NCBI RefSeq assembly: GCF_032854445.1
Contig: NC_088302.1
Location: 4,523,338-4,587,337 of the forward strand
DNA length: 64,000 nt
Direction of reading: 5' to 3'
DNA from: Liolophura sinensis
Taxonomy: Eukaryota > Mollusca > Polyplacophora > Chitonida > Chitonidae
The notes under the pieces were generated by a model. It saw only the letters and a list, made by a program, of their open reading frames with translations, was not told the origin of the DNA and made no database searches. Both the position numbers and the translations under genes were made by a program. Below are positions 12,901-26,000 of this stretch, in pieces. The stretch's first letter is position 1, and every line of letters begins with the position of its first letter.

Positions 12901-14951
12901 GCGTGTACTTCATCACCAAATCTGCTGGTGGTATAACTGTCATTGTCCCATGTTGTGCCTGTACTTCATCACCAAATCTGCTGGTGGTATAACTGTCATT
13001 GCCCCATTCATTAGACACATACTTATGTTGTGCGTGTACTTCATCACCAAATCTGCTGGTGGTATAACTGTCATTGCCCCATTCATTAGACACATACTTG
13101 TGTTGTGCGTGTACTTCATCACCAAATCTGCTGGTGGTATAACTGGCATTGCCCCATTCATTAGACACATACTTGTGTTGTGCATGTACTTCATCACCAG
13201 ATCTGCTGGTGGTATAACTGTCATTGCCCCATTCATTAGACACATACTTGTGTTGTGCGTGTACTTCATCTCCAGATCTGCTGGTGGTATAACTGGCATT
13301 GTCCCATTCATTAGACACACACTTGTGTTGTGCCTGTACTTCATCTCCAGATCTGTTGGTGGTATAACTGACATTGTCCCATTCATTAGACACACACTTG
13401 TGTTGAGCCTGTACTTCATCTCCAAATCTGCTGGTGGTATAACTGACATTGTCCCATGTTGTGCGTGTACTTCATCACCAAATCTGCTGGTGGTATAACT
13501 GTCATTGTCTCATTCATTAGACACATACTTGTGTTGTGCCTGTACTTCATCTCCTGATCTGCTGGTGGTATAACTGGCATTGTCCCATTCATTAGACACA
13601 CACTTGTGTTGTGCGTGTACTTCATCTCCAGATCTGCTGGTGGTATAACTGACATTGTCCCATTCATTAGACACACACTTGTGTTGTGCCTGTACTTCAT
13701 CTCCAGATCTGCTGGTGGTATAACTGGCATTGCCCCATTCATTAGACACACACTTGTGTTGTGCCTGTACTTCATCACCAAATCTGCTGGTGGTATAACT
13801 GTCATTGTCCCATGTTGTGCGTGTACTTCATCACCAAATCTGCTGGTGGTATAACTGGCATTGTCCCCTTCATTAGACACATACTTGTGTTGTGTGTGTA
13901 CTTCATCTCCAGATCTGCTGGTGGTATAACTGTCATTGCCCCATTCATTAGACACACACTTGTGTTGTGCCTGTACTTCATCTCCAGATCTGCTGGTGGT
14001 ATAACTGGCATTGCCCCATTCATTAGACACACACTTGTGTTGTGCCTGTACTTCATCACCAAATCTGCTGGTGGTATAACTGTCATTGTCCCATGTTGTG
14101 CGTGTACTTCATAACCAAATCTGCTGGTGGTATAACTGGCATTGTCCCCTTCATTAGACACATACTTGTGTTGTGCGTGTACTTCATCTCCAGATCTGCT
14201 GGTGGTATAACTGTTATTGTCCCATTCATTAGACACATACTTGTGTTGTGCGTGTACTTCATCACCAAATCTGCTGGTGGTATAACTGTCATTGCCCCAT
14301 TCATTAGACACATACTTGTGTTGTGCCTGTACTTCATCTCCAGATCTGCTGGTGGTATAACTGGCATTGTCCCATTCATTAGACACACACTTGTGTTGTG
14401 CCTGTACTTCATCTCCAGATCTGCTGGTGGTATAACTGGCATTGTCCCATGTTGTGCGTGTACTTCATCACCAAATCTGCTGGTGGTATAACTGTCATTG
14501 CCCCATTCATTAGACACATACTTGTGTTGTGCGTGTACTTCATCACCAAATCTGCTGGTGGTATAACTGCCATTTCCCCATTCATTGGACACATGCTCGT
14601 GTTGTGTGTGTACTTCATCTCCAGATCTGCTGGTGGTATAACTGTCATTGCCCCATTCATTAGACACACACTTGTGTTGTGCCTGTACTTCATCACCAAA
14701 TTTGCTGGTGGTATAACTGGCATTGTCCCATTCATTAGACACACACTTGTGTTGTGCGTGTACTTCATCTCCAGATCTGCTGGTGGTATAACTGTCATTG
14801 CCCCATTCATTAGACACACACTTGTGTTGTGCCTGTACTTCATCTCCAGATCTGCTGGTGGTATAACTGGCATTGTCCCATGTTGTGCGTGTACTTCATC
14901 ACCAAATCAGCTGGTGGTATAACTGGCATTGTCCCATTCATTAGACACATA
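9961..14951. repeat. 5-kb minisatellite of 75-bp units with 56-bp deletion variants
   Basis: The full unit is 75 bases (starts TGTACTTCATCACCAAATCT, ends ACTTGTGTTGTGCG). A 56-base variant lacks exactly 19 bases between CCCA and TGTTGTGCG. Single-base subtypes (CACCAAATCT/CTCCAGATCT, TGCCCC/TGTCCC, GTGCG/GTGCC) are arranged in blocks. The 75-base unit is a multiple of three, which keeps frames open on both strands until a 56-base unit shifts them. A block of about 1 kb recurs with a 955-base offset (around 11.90-12.85 kb and 12.86-13.9 kb), the second copy carrying two extra 75-base units. Confidence 0.96.
11242..11960. repeat. 131-bp higher-order repeat (75 + 56) inside the 75-bp array
   Basis: Between about 11.24 and 11.96 kb, full 75-base and deleted 56-base units alternate regularly, giving a 131-base period repeated about five times (near-identical frames start every 131 bases). 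This is the most homogenised and therefore probably youngest part of the array. Confidence 0.85.
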
Positions 14952-15550
14952 TTGATCAATGTTGCACATGTGGTCACTTTAAGGAGATTATTGACATTTT
15001 TTAATGTATTTGATAAATTTATTTTATTATTAATTTTTATTTTTTATAATATATATTAACAGTCCAGTAACATGAAGCACTCAGCTGTGTATAGCCCAGG
15101 TATAGTTAGATATGGTAACAGATTCAGAACAATTTGTTGGGCAAAGTATGCGTGTGTGAGTTATTGATTATAGCCGAATGATTATATTTTTGTTGTGTCA
15201 GTGTATACAGAACAGGTGTTTGAGTTATTTACTCATAACACTGGACCAATTATGACGTAAGACTTGCTAAATTTGTGAAAACAAATTCCATACATATACA
15301 TGTCTTTAATTATAATATATCCATGGAGAAAAACATTGAAAAAAAGTCTCATTGTGCTTTGTCATAAGTGTGAATTTGTGCAAAGTTTTTAACATTTAGT
15401 AACACGAGCAGCCTATTCATGCATAGTGCTGTGAAGAGTACTTTTGCTTGTGGTCCAACCACTCATAAGTGTACAATACCTTTGTTTCAACCTTTCTTCA
15501 GTGTACTTTTGTACCATTATGTGGTACGCTCAGAGTACTCCTGTTTGTAG
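14952..15550. other. AT-rich spacer between two arrays
   Basis: Unique AT-rich sequence with no gene or repeat that I can support. Confidence 0.5.
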
Positions 15551-17030
15551 TTTACATACTAATACTTTAAGGTACAGTTTGGTGGTGTTGATGGTTCACA
15601 TACTAATAAAGTACCGGTACAGTTTAGTAGTGTTGGTGGTTCACATACTAATAAAGTACTGGTACAGTTTGGTAGTGTTGGTGGTTCACATACTAATAAA
15701 GTACTGGTACAGTTTGTTAGTGTTTGTGGTTCACATACTAATAAAGTACTGGTACAGTTTGGTAGTGTTGGTGGTTCACATACTAATAAAGTAGTGGTAC
15801 AGTTTGGTAGTGTTTGTGGTTCACATACTAATAAAGTACCGGTACAGTTTGGTAGTGTTTGTGGTTCACATACTAATAAAGTACCAGTACAGTTTGGTAG
15901 TGTTGGTGGTTCACATACTAATAAAGTACCGGTACAGTTTGGTAGTGTTGATGGTTCACATACTAATAAAGTACCGGTACAGTTTGTTAGTGTTTGTGGT
16001 TCACATACTAATAAAGTACCGGTACAGTTTGGTAGTGTTTGTGGTTCACACACTAATAAAGTACTGGTACAGTTTGGTAGTGTTTGTGGTTCACATACTA
16101 ATAAAGTACTGGTACAGTTTGGTAGTGTTGGTGGTTCACATACTAATAAAGTACTGGTACAGTTTTGTAGTGTTTGTGGTTCACATACTAATAAAGTACT
16201 GGTACAGTTTGGTAGTGTTGGTGGTTCACATACTAATAAAGTACCGGTACAGTTTGGTAGTGTTGATGGTTCACATACTAATAAAGTACCGGTACAGTTT
16301 GTTAGTGTTTGTGGTTCACATACTAATAAAGTACCGGTACAGTTTGGTAGTGTTTGTGGTTCACACACTAATAAAGTACTGGTACAGTTTGGTAGTGTTT
16401 GTGGTTCACATACTAATAAAGTACTGGTACAGTTTGGTAGTGTTGGTGGTTCACATACTAATAAAGTACTGGTACAGTTTTGTAGTGTTGGTGGTTCACA
16501 TACTAATAAAGTACTGGTACAGTTTGGTAGTGTTGGTGGTTCACATACTAATAAAGTACTGGTACAGTTTGGTAGTGTTGGTGGTTCACATACTAATAAA
16601 GTACTGGTACAGTTTGGTAGTGTTGGTGGTTCACATACTAATAAAGTACTGGTACAGTTTGGTAGTGTTGGTGGTTCACATACTAATAAAGTACTGGTAC
16701 AGTTTTGTAGTGTTGGTGGCTCACATACTAATAAAGTACTGGTACAGTTTGGTAGTGTTGGTGGTTCACATACTAATAAAGTACTGGTACAGTTTGGTAG
16801 TGTTGGTGGTTCACATACTAATAAAGTACTGGTACAGTTTGGTAGTGTTGGTGGTTCACATACTAATAAAGTACCAGTACAGTTTGGTAGTGTTGGTGGT
16901 TCACATACTAATAAAGTACCAGTACAGTTTGGTAGTGTTGGTGGTTCACATACTAATAAAGTACTGGTACAGTTTGGTAGTGTTGGTGGTTCACATACTA
17001 ATAAAGTACCAGTTTCGTAGTGTTGGTGGA
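15551..17030. repeat. 45-bp minisatellite, about 33 copies
   Basis: The unit is 45 bases: TACTAATAAAGTACTGGTAC, then a G/T-rich half ending GGTTCACA. The centre is GTACCGGTAC (a perfect 10-base palindrome), GTACTGGTAC or GTACCAGTAC. A seven-unit block around 15.85-16.1 kb is repeated 315 bases further on. The 45-base length keeps three frames open, including one of 503 codons on the - strand, with no start context or splicing that would support a gene. Confidence 0.97.
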
Positions 17031-17589
17031 TGGGATGTACAGCAACTACATAGCAATCATCATTATACATCAGTGGTCAGAATACACAACAGTTAAATTT
17101 TAGAATTATTTTGGCATTCATATTGAACCACTACCACACAGAATGTGTATTTTATGATGTGCAATGTACAGATACTGATATTTTATGATGAAGACTGCAT
17201 TTTTAGTCTGTCAATGACCTCGTGTGTGAACTTTCAGCAAGTTTTAGCTGATCAAAATAAAGAATGCATGTCATCTGTCATGATTACAATTCCATTCACT
17301 TTGTCTCTTGTGCTTATGTGTTGATGTAGACAGGTTACATTAATGAGGTAGAGAGATAGAGCTGAACCTACACCTACATGCAGCAGCTAACCAATCAGAT
17401 TATGGGCTAATTTGATAGACTGTAGGTGTAACAGGGTACTCAAGGATTTCTCACTTATGCAATAGCTGTCCCACCCTCTCACCGCTTGTTAGGCTTTGGT
17501 GATAGTTAAGCACATATGGACAATTTACCCACACTAACTTGAATTGAAGATCACTTGTCTTCCACCAATATGGTGTGCATATCTTTATG
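17031..17589. other. Spacer with no gene seen
   Basis: Unique sequence between the 45-base array and a SINE; no coding exon, RNA gene or clear repeat was found. Confidence 0.5.
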
Positions 17590-17775
17590 TCACATGTGGA
17601 AATATGGTGTGCATATCTGTGTGTCACATGTGGAAAGGTTTGTCAGTAGCTTACCAAAGGTTGGGGGTTTACACCGGGCACTCCGGTTTCCTCCATCCAT
17701 AAAGCTGACTACTGTAGATAGGTGAACAAATTTTGAGTGAGGTATTAAACAACAATTAAATGTGTGAATAAATGT
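17590..17775 (+). mobile_element. SINE (family B)
   Basis: It contains GGTTTGTCAGTAGCTTACCA, CCGGGCACTCCGGTTTCCTC and a GGTATTAAACAACAATTAAA tail, the common form of an old mollusc SINE related to the family A copies. A short internal duplication (ATATGGTGTGCATATCT twice, 17569-17620) precedes it. Confidence 0.7.
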
Positions 17776-17959
17776 ACATTCACAGTCAGCTCTATAGGTG
17801 AAGGAACCCAGAGTGTCCAAGATAAACGTTTGATGTGTGATGTACTGATTTGCAGGCCATGTTGCTAGAAAACAATTTGTGCTTAATGGGCATAAGACTG
17901 CGCAAAGTGCTTTGAGTGTTGTCTACAAATTCCATGTCCAAGTTCAGGATTGAACCTGC

Positions 17960-18042
17960 ACCTGCGTGACGTGGTGAGCAGTCACACCTGTGTGACATGT
18001 GGTGAGCAGTCACACCTGTGTGACATGTGGTGAGTAGTCACA
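17960..18042. repeat. 28-bp tandem repeat, three copies
   Basis: CACACCTGTGTGACATGTGG plus GTGAGCAGT recurs three times. The first copy is degenerate. Confidence 0.8.
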
Positions 18043-21000
18043 CTTCTTTACTAACTCAGGTGCACAGCAGTCATAATCAATCACATGTTGGAATGCCACA
18101 CCAGCTGCATCGATCATCTACTTTATATCACAAAGTTTCACTCAGGAAAATTGGCAAGGATATTGTTTTAAGCCACAAAACATGACTGCCCTGTAACTTG
18201 TAGAATTAATTCTACATAAAGAATAGGTTGTTTCCAGATATTACCTATGAAACAATGTAGAGACTGGTGGGGAGTGAGTAACCTGAATCTGGTGTATGTG
18301 TATGAGGAACAATGTAGAGACTGGTGGGGAGTGAGTGACCTGAATCTGGTGTACGTGTATGAGGAACAACGTACAGACTGGTGGGGAGTGAGTAACCTGA
18401 ATCCGATGTACGTGTCTGAGGAACATCGTACAGACTGGTGGGGAGTGAGTTACCTGAATCTGGTGTACGTGTATGAGGAACAACGTACAGACGGGTGGGG
18501 AGTGAGTCACCTGAATCTGGTGTACGTGTATGAGGAACAGTGTAGAGACTGGTGGGGAGTGAGTAACCTGAATCTGGTGTACGTGTATGAGGAACAACGT
18601 ACAGACGGGTGGGGAGTGAGTCACCTGAATCTGGTGTACGTGTATGAGGAACAGTGTAGAGACTGGTGGGGAGTGAGTAACCTGAATCTGGTGTATGTGT
18701 ATGAGGAACAACGTAGAGACTGGTGGGGTGTGAGTGACCTGAATCTGGTGTACGTGTATGAGGAACAATGTAGAGACTGGAGGGGAGTGAGTAACCTGAA
18801 TCTGGTGTATGTGTATGAGGAACAATGTAGAGACTGGTGGGGAGTGAGTAACCTGAATCTGGTGTATGTGTATGAGGAACAATGTAGAGACTGGTGGGGA
18901 GTGAGTAACCTGAATCTGGTGTACGTGTATGAGGAACAATGTAGAGACTGGTGGGGAGTGAGTAACCTGAATCTGGTGTACGTGTATGAGGAACAATGTA
19001 GAGACTGGTGGGGAGTGAGTAACCTGAATCTGGTGTACGTGTATGAGGAACAATGTAGAGACTGGTGGGGAGTGAGTGACCTGAATCTGGTGTACGTGTA
19101 TGAGGAACAACGTAGAGACTGGTGGGGAGTGAGTAACCTGAATCTGGTGTACGTGTATGAGGAACAATGTAGAGACTGGTGGGGAGTGAGTAACCTGAAT
19201 CTGGTGTATGTGTATGAGGAACAACGTAGACACTGGTGGGGAGTGAGTAACCTGAATCTGGTGTACGTGTATGAGGAACAACGTAGAGACTGGTGGGGAG
19301 TGAGTGACCTGAATCTGGTGTACGTGTATGAGGAACAACGTACAGACGGGTGGGGAGTGAGTAACCTGAATCTGGTGTATGTGTATGAGGAACAACGTAG
19401 AGACTGGTGGGGAGTGAGTAACCTGAATCTGGTGTACGTGTATGAGGAACAACGTAGAGACTGGTGGGGAGTGAGTGACCTGAATCCGCTGTACGTGTAT
19501 GAGGAACATCGTACAGACTGGTGGGGAGTGAGTAACCTGAATCTGGTGTACGTGTATGAGGAACAACGTACAGACTGGTGGGGAGTGAGTTACCTGAATC
19601 TGGTGTACGTGTATGAGGAACAATGTAAAGACTGGTGGGGAGTGAGTAACCTGAATCCGATGTACGTGTATGAGGAACAACATAGAGACTGGTGGGGAGT
19701 GAGTGACCTGAATCTGGTGTACGTGTATGAGGAACAACATAGAGACTGGTGGGGAGTGAGTAACCTGAATCCGATGTATGTGTATGAGGAACATCGTAGA
19801 GACTGGTGGGGAGTGAGTAACCTGAATCCGATGTACGTGTATGAGGAACAACGTACAGACTGGTGGGGAGTGAGTAACCTGAATCTGGTGTACGTGTATG
19901 AGGAACAACGTACAGACTGGTGGGGAGTGAGTGACCTGAATCCGCTGTAGGTGTATGAGGAACATCGTACAGACTGGTGGGGAGTGAGTTACCTGAATCT
20001 GGTGTACGTGTATGAGGAACAACGTAGAGACTGGTGGGGAGTGAGTTACCTGAATGTGGTGTACGTGTATGAGGAACAACATAGAGACTGGTGGGGAGTG
20101 AGTAACCTGAATCCGATGTACGTGTATGAGGAACAACATAGAGACTGGTGGGGAGTGAGTTACCTGAATCTGGTGTACGTGTATGAGGAACAATGTAGAG
20201 ACTGGTGGGGAGTGAGTAACCTGAATCTGGTGTACGTGTATGAGGAACAACGTAGAGACTGGTGGGGAGTGAGTAACCTGAATCCGCTGTAGGTGTATGA
20301 GGAACATCGTACAGACTGGTGGGGAGTGAGTAACCTGAATCTGGTGTATGTGTATGAGCAACAACGTAGAGACTGGTGGGGAGTGAGTTACCTGAATCTG
20401 GTGTACGTGTATGAGGAACAACATAGAGACTGGTGGGGAGTGAGTAACCTGAATCCGCTGTAGGTGTATGAGGAACATCGTACAGACTGGTGGGGAGTGA
20501 GTAACCTGAATCTGGTGTATGTGTATGAGCAACAACGTAGAGACTGGTGGGGAGTGAGTTACCTGAATCTGGTGTACGTGTATGAGGAACAACATAGAGA
20601 CTGGTGGGGAGTGAGTTACCTGAATCTGGTGTACGTGTATGAGGAACAATGTAAAGACTGGTGGGGAGTGAGTGACCTGAATCCGCTGTAGGTGTATGAG
20701 GAACCACGTAAAGACTGGTGGGGAGTGAGTTACCTGAATCTGGTGTATGTGTATGAGGAACAACATAGAGACTGGTGGGGAGTGAGTAACCTGAATCCGA
20801 TGTACGTGTATGAGGAACAACGTAGAGACTGGTGGGGAGTGAATTACCTGAATCTGGTGTACGTGTATGAGGAACAACGTAGAGACTGGTGGGGAGTGAG
20901 TAACCTGAATCTGGTGTACGTGTATGAGGAACATCGTACAGACTGGTGGGGAGTGAGTAACCTGAATCCGATGTACGTGTATGAGGAACAACGTAGAGAC

Positions 21001-22515
21001 TGGTGGGGAGTGAATTACCTGAATCTGGTGTACGTGTATGAGGAACAACATAGAGACTGGTGGGGAGTGAGTAACCTGAATCTGATGTACGTGTATGAGG
21101 AACAACGTAGAGACTGGTGGGGAGTGAGTAACCTGAATCTGGTGTACGTGTATGAGGGACAATGTAGAGACTAGTGGGGAGTGAGTGACCTGAATCTGGT
21201 GTACGTGTATGAGGAACAACATAGAGACTGGTGGGGAGTGAGTTACCTGAATCTGGTGTACGTGTATGAGGGACAATGTAGAGACTAGTGGGGAGTGAGT
21301 GACCTGAATCTGGTGTACGTGTATGAGGAACAACATAGAGACTGGTGGGGAGTGAGTTACCTGAATCTGGTGTACGTGTATGAGGAACAACGTAGAGACT
21401 GGTGGGGAGTGAGTAACCTGAATCTGGTGTACGTGTATGAGGAACAACGTAGAGACTGGTGGGGAGTGAGTTACCTGAATCTGGTGTACGTGTATGAGGA
21501 ACAACGTACAGACAGGTGGGGAGTGAGTGACCTGAATCCACTGTACATGTATCAGGAACAATGTAGAGACTGGTGGGGAGTGAGTAACCTGAATCTGGTG
21601 TACGTGTATGAGGAACAACGTAGAGACTGGTGGGGAGTGAGTAACCTGAATCCGATGTACGTGTATGAGGAACATCCTACAGACTGGTGAGGAGTGAGTA
21701 ACCTGAATCTGGTGTACGTGTATGAGGAACAACGTAGAGGCTGGTGGGGAGTGAGTTACCTGAATCTGGTGTACGTGTATGAGGAACAACGTACAGACTG
21801 GTGGGGAGTGAGTAACCTGAATCTGGTGTACGTGTATGAGGAACAACGTAGAGACTGGTGGGGAGTGAGTAACCTGAATCTGGTGTACGTGTATGAGGAA
21901 CATCGTACAGACTGGTGGGGAGTGAGTAACCTGAATCCGATGTATGTGTATGAGGAACAATGTAAAGACTGGTGGGGAGTGAGTAACCTGAATCTGGTGT
22001 ACGTGTATGAGGAACAATGTAGAGAGTGGTGGGGAGTGAGTCACCTGAATCTGGTGTACGTGTATGAGGAACAACGTAGAGACTGGTGGGGAGTGAGTAA
22101 TCTGAATCTGATGTACGTGTATGAGGAACATCGTACAGACGGGTGGGGAGTGAGTTACCTGAATCTGGTGTACGTGTATGAGGAACATCGTACAAACTGG
22201 TGGGGAGTGAGTAACCTGAATCTGGTGTACGTGTATGAGGAACATCGTACAAACTGGTGGGGAGTGAGTAACCTGAATCTGGTGTACGTGTATGAGGAAC
22301 AACGTAGAGACTGGTGGGGAGTGAGTGACCTGAATCCGCTGTAGGTGTATGAGGAACATCATAGAGACTGGTGGGGAGTGAGTAACCTGAATCTGGTGTA
22401 CGTGTATGAGGAACAACGTACAGACTGGTGGGGAGTGAGTCACCTGAATCCGATGTACGTGTATGAGGTACAATGTAGAGACTGGTGGGGAGTGAGTGAC
22501 TTGAATCTGGTGTAC

Positions 22516-22742
22516 GTGTATGATGGGGAGCGAGTAACCGGAATCAGGTGTTCGTGTATGGTGGGGAGTGAGTAACCTGAATCTGGTGTACGTGTATGGT
22601 GGGGAGTGAGTAACCGGAATCAGGTGTACGTGTATGGTGGGGAGCGAGTAACCGGAATCTGGTGTACGTGTATGGTGGGGAGTGAGTAACCAGAATCGGG
22701 TGTACGTGTATGGTGGGGAGCGAGTAACCGGAATCAGGTGTA
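22516..22742. repeat. 38-bp variant block, about 6 copies
   Basis: Units here are 38 bases (GTGTACGTGTATGGTGGGGA and GCGAGTAACCGGAATCAG). They equal the 57-base unit minus 19 bases (from AGGAAC to GACTG) and share the private GCGAGTAACCGGAATC changes with the 29.9-30.6 kb block, so both blocks belong to one subfamily. Confidence 0.93.
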
Positions 22743-23099
22743 CGTGTATGAGGAACAACATAGAGACTGGTGGGGAGTGAGTAACCTGAATCTGGTGTAC
22801 CTGTATGAGGAACAACGTAGAGACTGGTGGGGAGTGAGTGACCTGAATCTGGTGTACGTGTATGAGGAACAATGTAGAGACTGGAGGGGAGTGAGTAACC
22901 TGAATCTGGTGTACGTGTATGAGGAACAACGTAGAGACTGGTGGGGAGTGAGTAACCTGAATCTGGTGTACGTGTATGAGGAACAATGTAGAGACTGGAG
23001 GGGAGTGAGTAACCTGAATCTGGTGTACGTGTATGAGGAACAATGTAGAGACTGGAGGGGAGTGAGTAACCTGAATCTGGTGTACGTGTATGAGGAACA

Positions 23100-26000
23100 A
23101 CGTAGAGACTGGTGGGGAGTGAGTAACCTGAATCTGGTGTATGTGTATGAGGAACAATGTAGAGACTGGAGGGGAGTGAGTAACCTGAATCTGGTGTACG
23201 TGTATGAGGAACAATGTAGAGACTGGAGGGGAGTGAGTAACCTGAATCTGGTGTACGTGTATGAGGAACAACGTAGAGACTGGTGGGGAGTGAGTAACCT
23301 GAATCTGGTGTACGTGTATGAGGAACAATGTAGAGACTGGTGGGGAGTGAGTTACCTGAATCTGGTGTACGTGTATGAGGAACAATGTAGAGACTGGAGG
23401 GGAGTGAGTAACCTGAATCTGGTGTACGTGTATGAGGAACAACGTAGAGACTGGTGGGGAGTGAGTTACCTGAATCTGGTGTACGTGTATGAGGAACAAC
23501 GTAGAGACTGGTGGGGAGTGAGTTACCTGAATCTGGTGTACGTGTATGAGGAACAACGTAGAGACTGGTGGGGAGTGAGTAACCTGAATCTGGTGTACGT
23601 GTATGAGGAACAACGTAGAGACTGGTGGGGAGTGAGTTACCTGAATCTGGTGTACGTGTATAAGGAACAATGTAAAGACTGGTGGGGAGTGAGTAACCTG
23701 AATCTGGTGTACGTGTATGAGGAACATCGTAGAGACTGGTGGGGAGTGAGTAACCTGAATCTGGTGTACTTGTATGAAGAACAATGTAGAGACTGGTGGG
23801 GAGTGAGTTACCTGAATCTGGTGTATGTGTATGAGGAACAACGTACAGACTGGTGGGGAGTGAGTTACCTGAATCTGGTGTACGTGTATGAGGAACAACG
23901 TAGAGACTGGTGGGGAGTGAATTACCTGAATCTGGTGTACGTGTATGAGGAACAATGTAGAGACTGGTGGGGAGTGAGTAACCTGAATCTAGTGTACGTG
24001 TATGAGGGACAATGTAGAGACTGGTGGGGAGTGAGTAACCTGAATCTGGTGTACGTGTATGAGGAACAATGTAGAGACTGGTGGGGAGTGAGTTACCTGA
24101 ATCTGGTGTACGTGTATGAGGAACAACGTAGAGACTGGTGGGGAGTGAGTAACCTGAATCTGCTGTACGTGTATGAGGAACATCGTACAGACTGGTGGGG
24201 AGTGAGTAACCTGAATCTGGTGTACGTGTATGAAGAACAATATAAAGACTGGTGGGGAGTGAGTCACCTGAATCTGGTGTACGTGTTTGAGGAACAACGT
24301 AGAGACTGGTGGGGAGTGAGTAACCTGAATCCGATGTACGTGTATGAGGAACAACGCAGAGACTGGTGGGGAGTGAGTTACCTGAATCTGGTGTACGTGT
24401 ATGAGGAACAACATAGAGACTGGTGGGGAGTGAGTAACCTGAATCTGCTGTACGTGTATGAGGAACATCGTACAGACTGGTGGGGAGTGAGTAACCTGAA
24501 TCTGGTGTACGTGTATGAAGAACAATATAAAGACTGGTGGGGAGTGAATCCCCTGAATCTGGTGTACGTGTATGAGGAACAACATAGAGACTGGTGGGGA
24601 GTTAGTTACCTGAATCTGGTGTACGTGTATGAGGAACAACGTAGAGACTGGTGGGGAGTGAGTAACCTGAATCTGGTGTACGTGTATGAGGAACAATGTA
24701 GAGACTGGTGGGGAGTGAGTAACCTGAATCCGATGTACGTGTATGAGGAACAACGCAGAGACTGGTGGGGAGTGAGTTACCTGAATCTGGTGTACATGTA
24801 TGAGGAACAACATAGAGACTGGTGGGGAGTGAGTAACCTGAATCCGATGTACGTGTATGAGGAACATCGTACAGACTGGTGGGAAGTGAGTAACCTGAAT
24901 CTGGTGTACGTGTATGAGGAACAACGTACAGACTGGTGGGGAGTGAGTAACCTGAATCTGATGTACGTGTATGAGGAACAACGTAGAGACTGGTGGGGAG
25001 TGAGTTACCTGAATCTAGTGTACACGTATGAGGAACAACGTAGAGATTGGTGGGGAGTGAGTAACCTGAATCCGATGTACGTGTATGAGGAACAACGTAG
25101 AGACTGGTGGGGAGTGAGTAACCTGAATCTGGTGTACGTGTATGAGGAACAACGTAGAGACTGGTGGGGAGTGAGTAACCTGAATCTGGTGTACGTGTAT
25201 GAGGAACAACGTAGAGACTGGTGGGGAGTGAGTAACCTGAATCTGGTGTACGTGTATGAGGAACAACGTAGAGACTGGTGGGGAGTGAGTTACCTGAATC
25301 TGGTGTACGTGTATGAGGGACAATGTAGAGACTGGTGGGGAGTGAGTAACTGGTGTAGGTGTATGAGGAACAACATAGAGACTGGTGGGGAGTGAGTTAC
25401 CTGAATCTGGTGTACGTGTATGAGGAACAACGTACAGACTGGTGGGGAGTGAGTAACCTGAATCTGGTGTACGTGTATGAGGAACAATGTAAAGACTGGT
25501 GGGGAGTGAGTAACCTGAATCCGATGTACGTGTATGAGGAACAATGTAGAGACTGGTGGGGAGTGAGTTACCTGAATCTGGTGTACATGTATGAGGAACA
25601 ACTTACAGACTGGTGGGGAGTGAGTAACCTGAATCCGATGTATGTGTATGAGGAACAATGTAGAGACTGGTGGGGAGTGAGTTACCTGAATCTGGTGTAT
25701 GTGTATGAGGAACAACGTAGAGACTGGTGGGGAGTGAGTGACCTGAATCCGATGTACGTGTATGAGGAACAACGTAGAGACTGGTGGGGAGTGAGTAACC
25801 TGAATCTGGTGTATGTGTATGAGGAACAATGTAGAGACTGGAGGGGAGTGAGTAACCTGAATCTGGTGTACGTGTATGAGGAACAATGTAGAGACTGGAG
25901 GGGAGTGAGTAACCTGAATCTGGTGTACGTGTATGAGGAACAACGTAGAGACTGGTGGGGAGTGAGTAACCTGAATCTGGTGTACGTGTATGAGGAACAA

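Noticed and set aside
9867-14922. Many 80-365-codon ORFs in the 75-bp array
   Set aside because: They are frames of a 25-codon unit, with mirrored frames on the other strand, that end wherever a 56-base unit occurs.
15559-17096. Repeat proteins of 408-503 codons in the 45-bp array
   Set aside because: Same reason: 15-codon unit, open on both strands, no start context, flanked by non-coding sequence.
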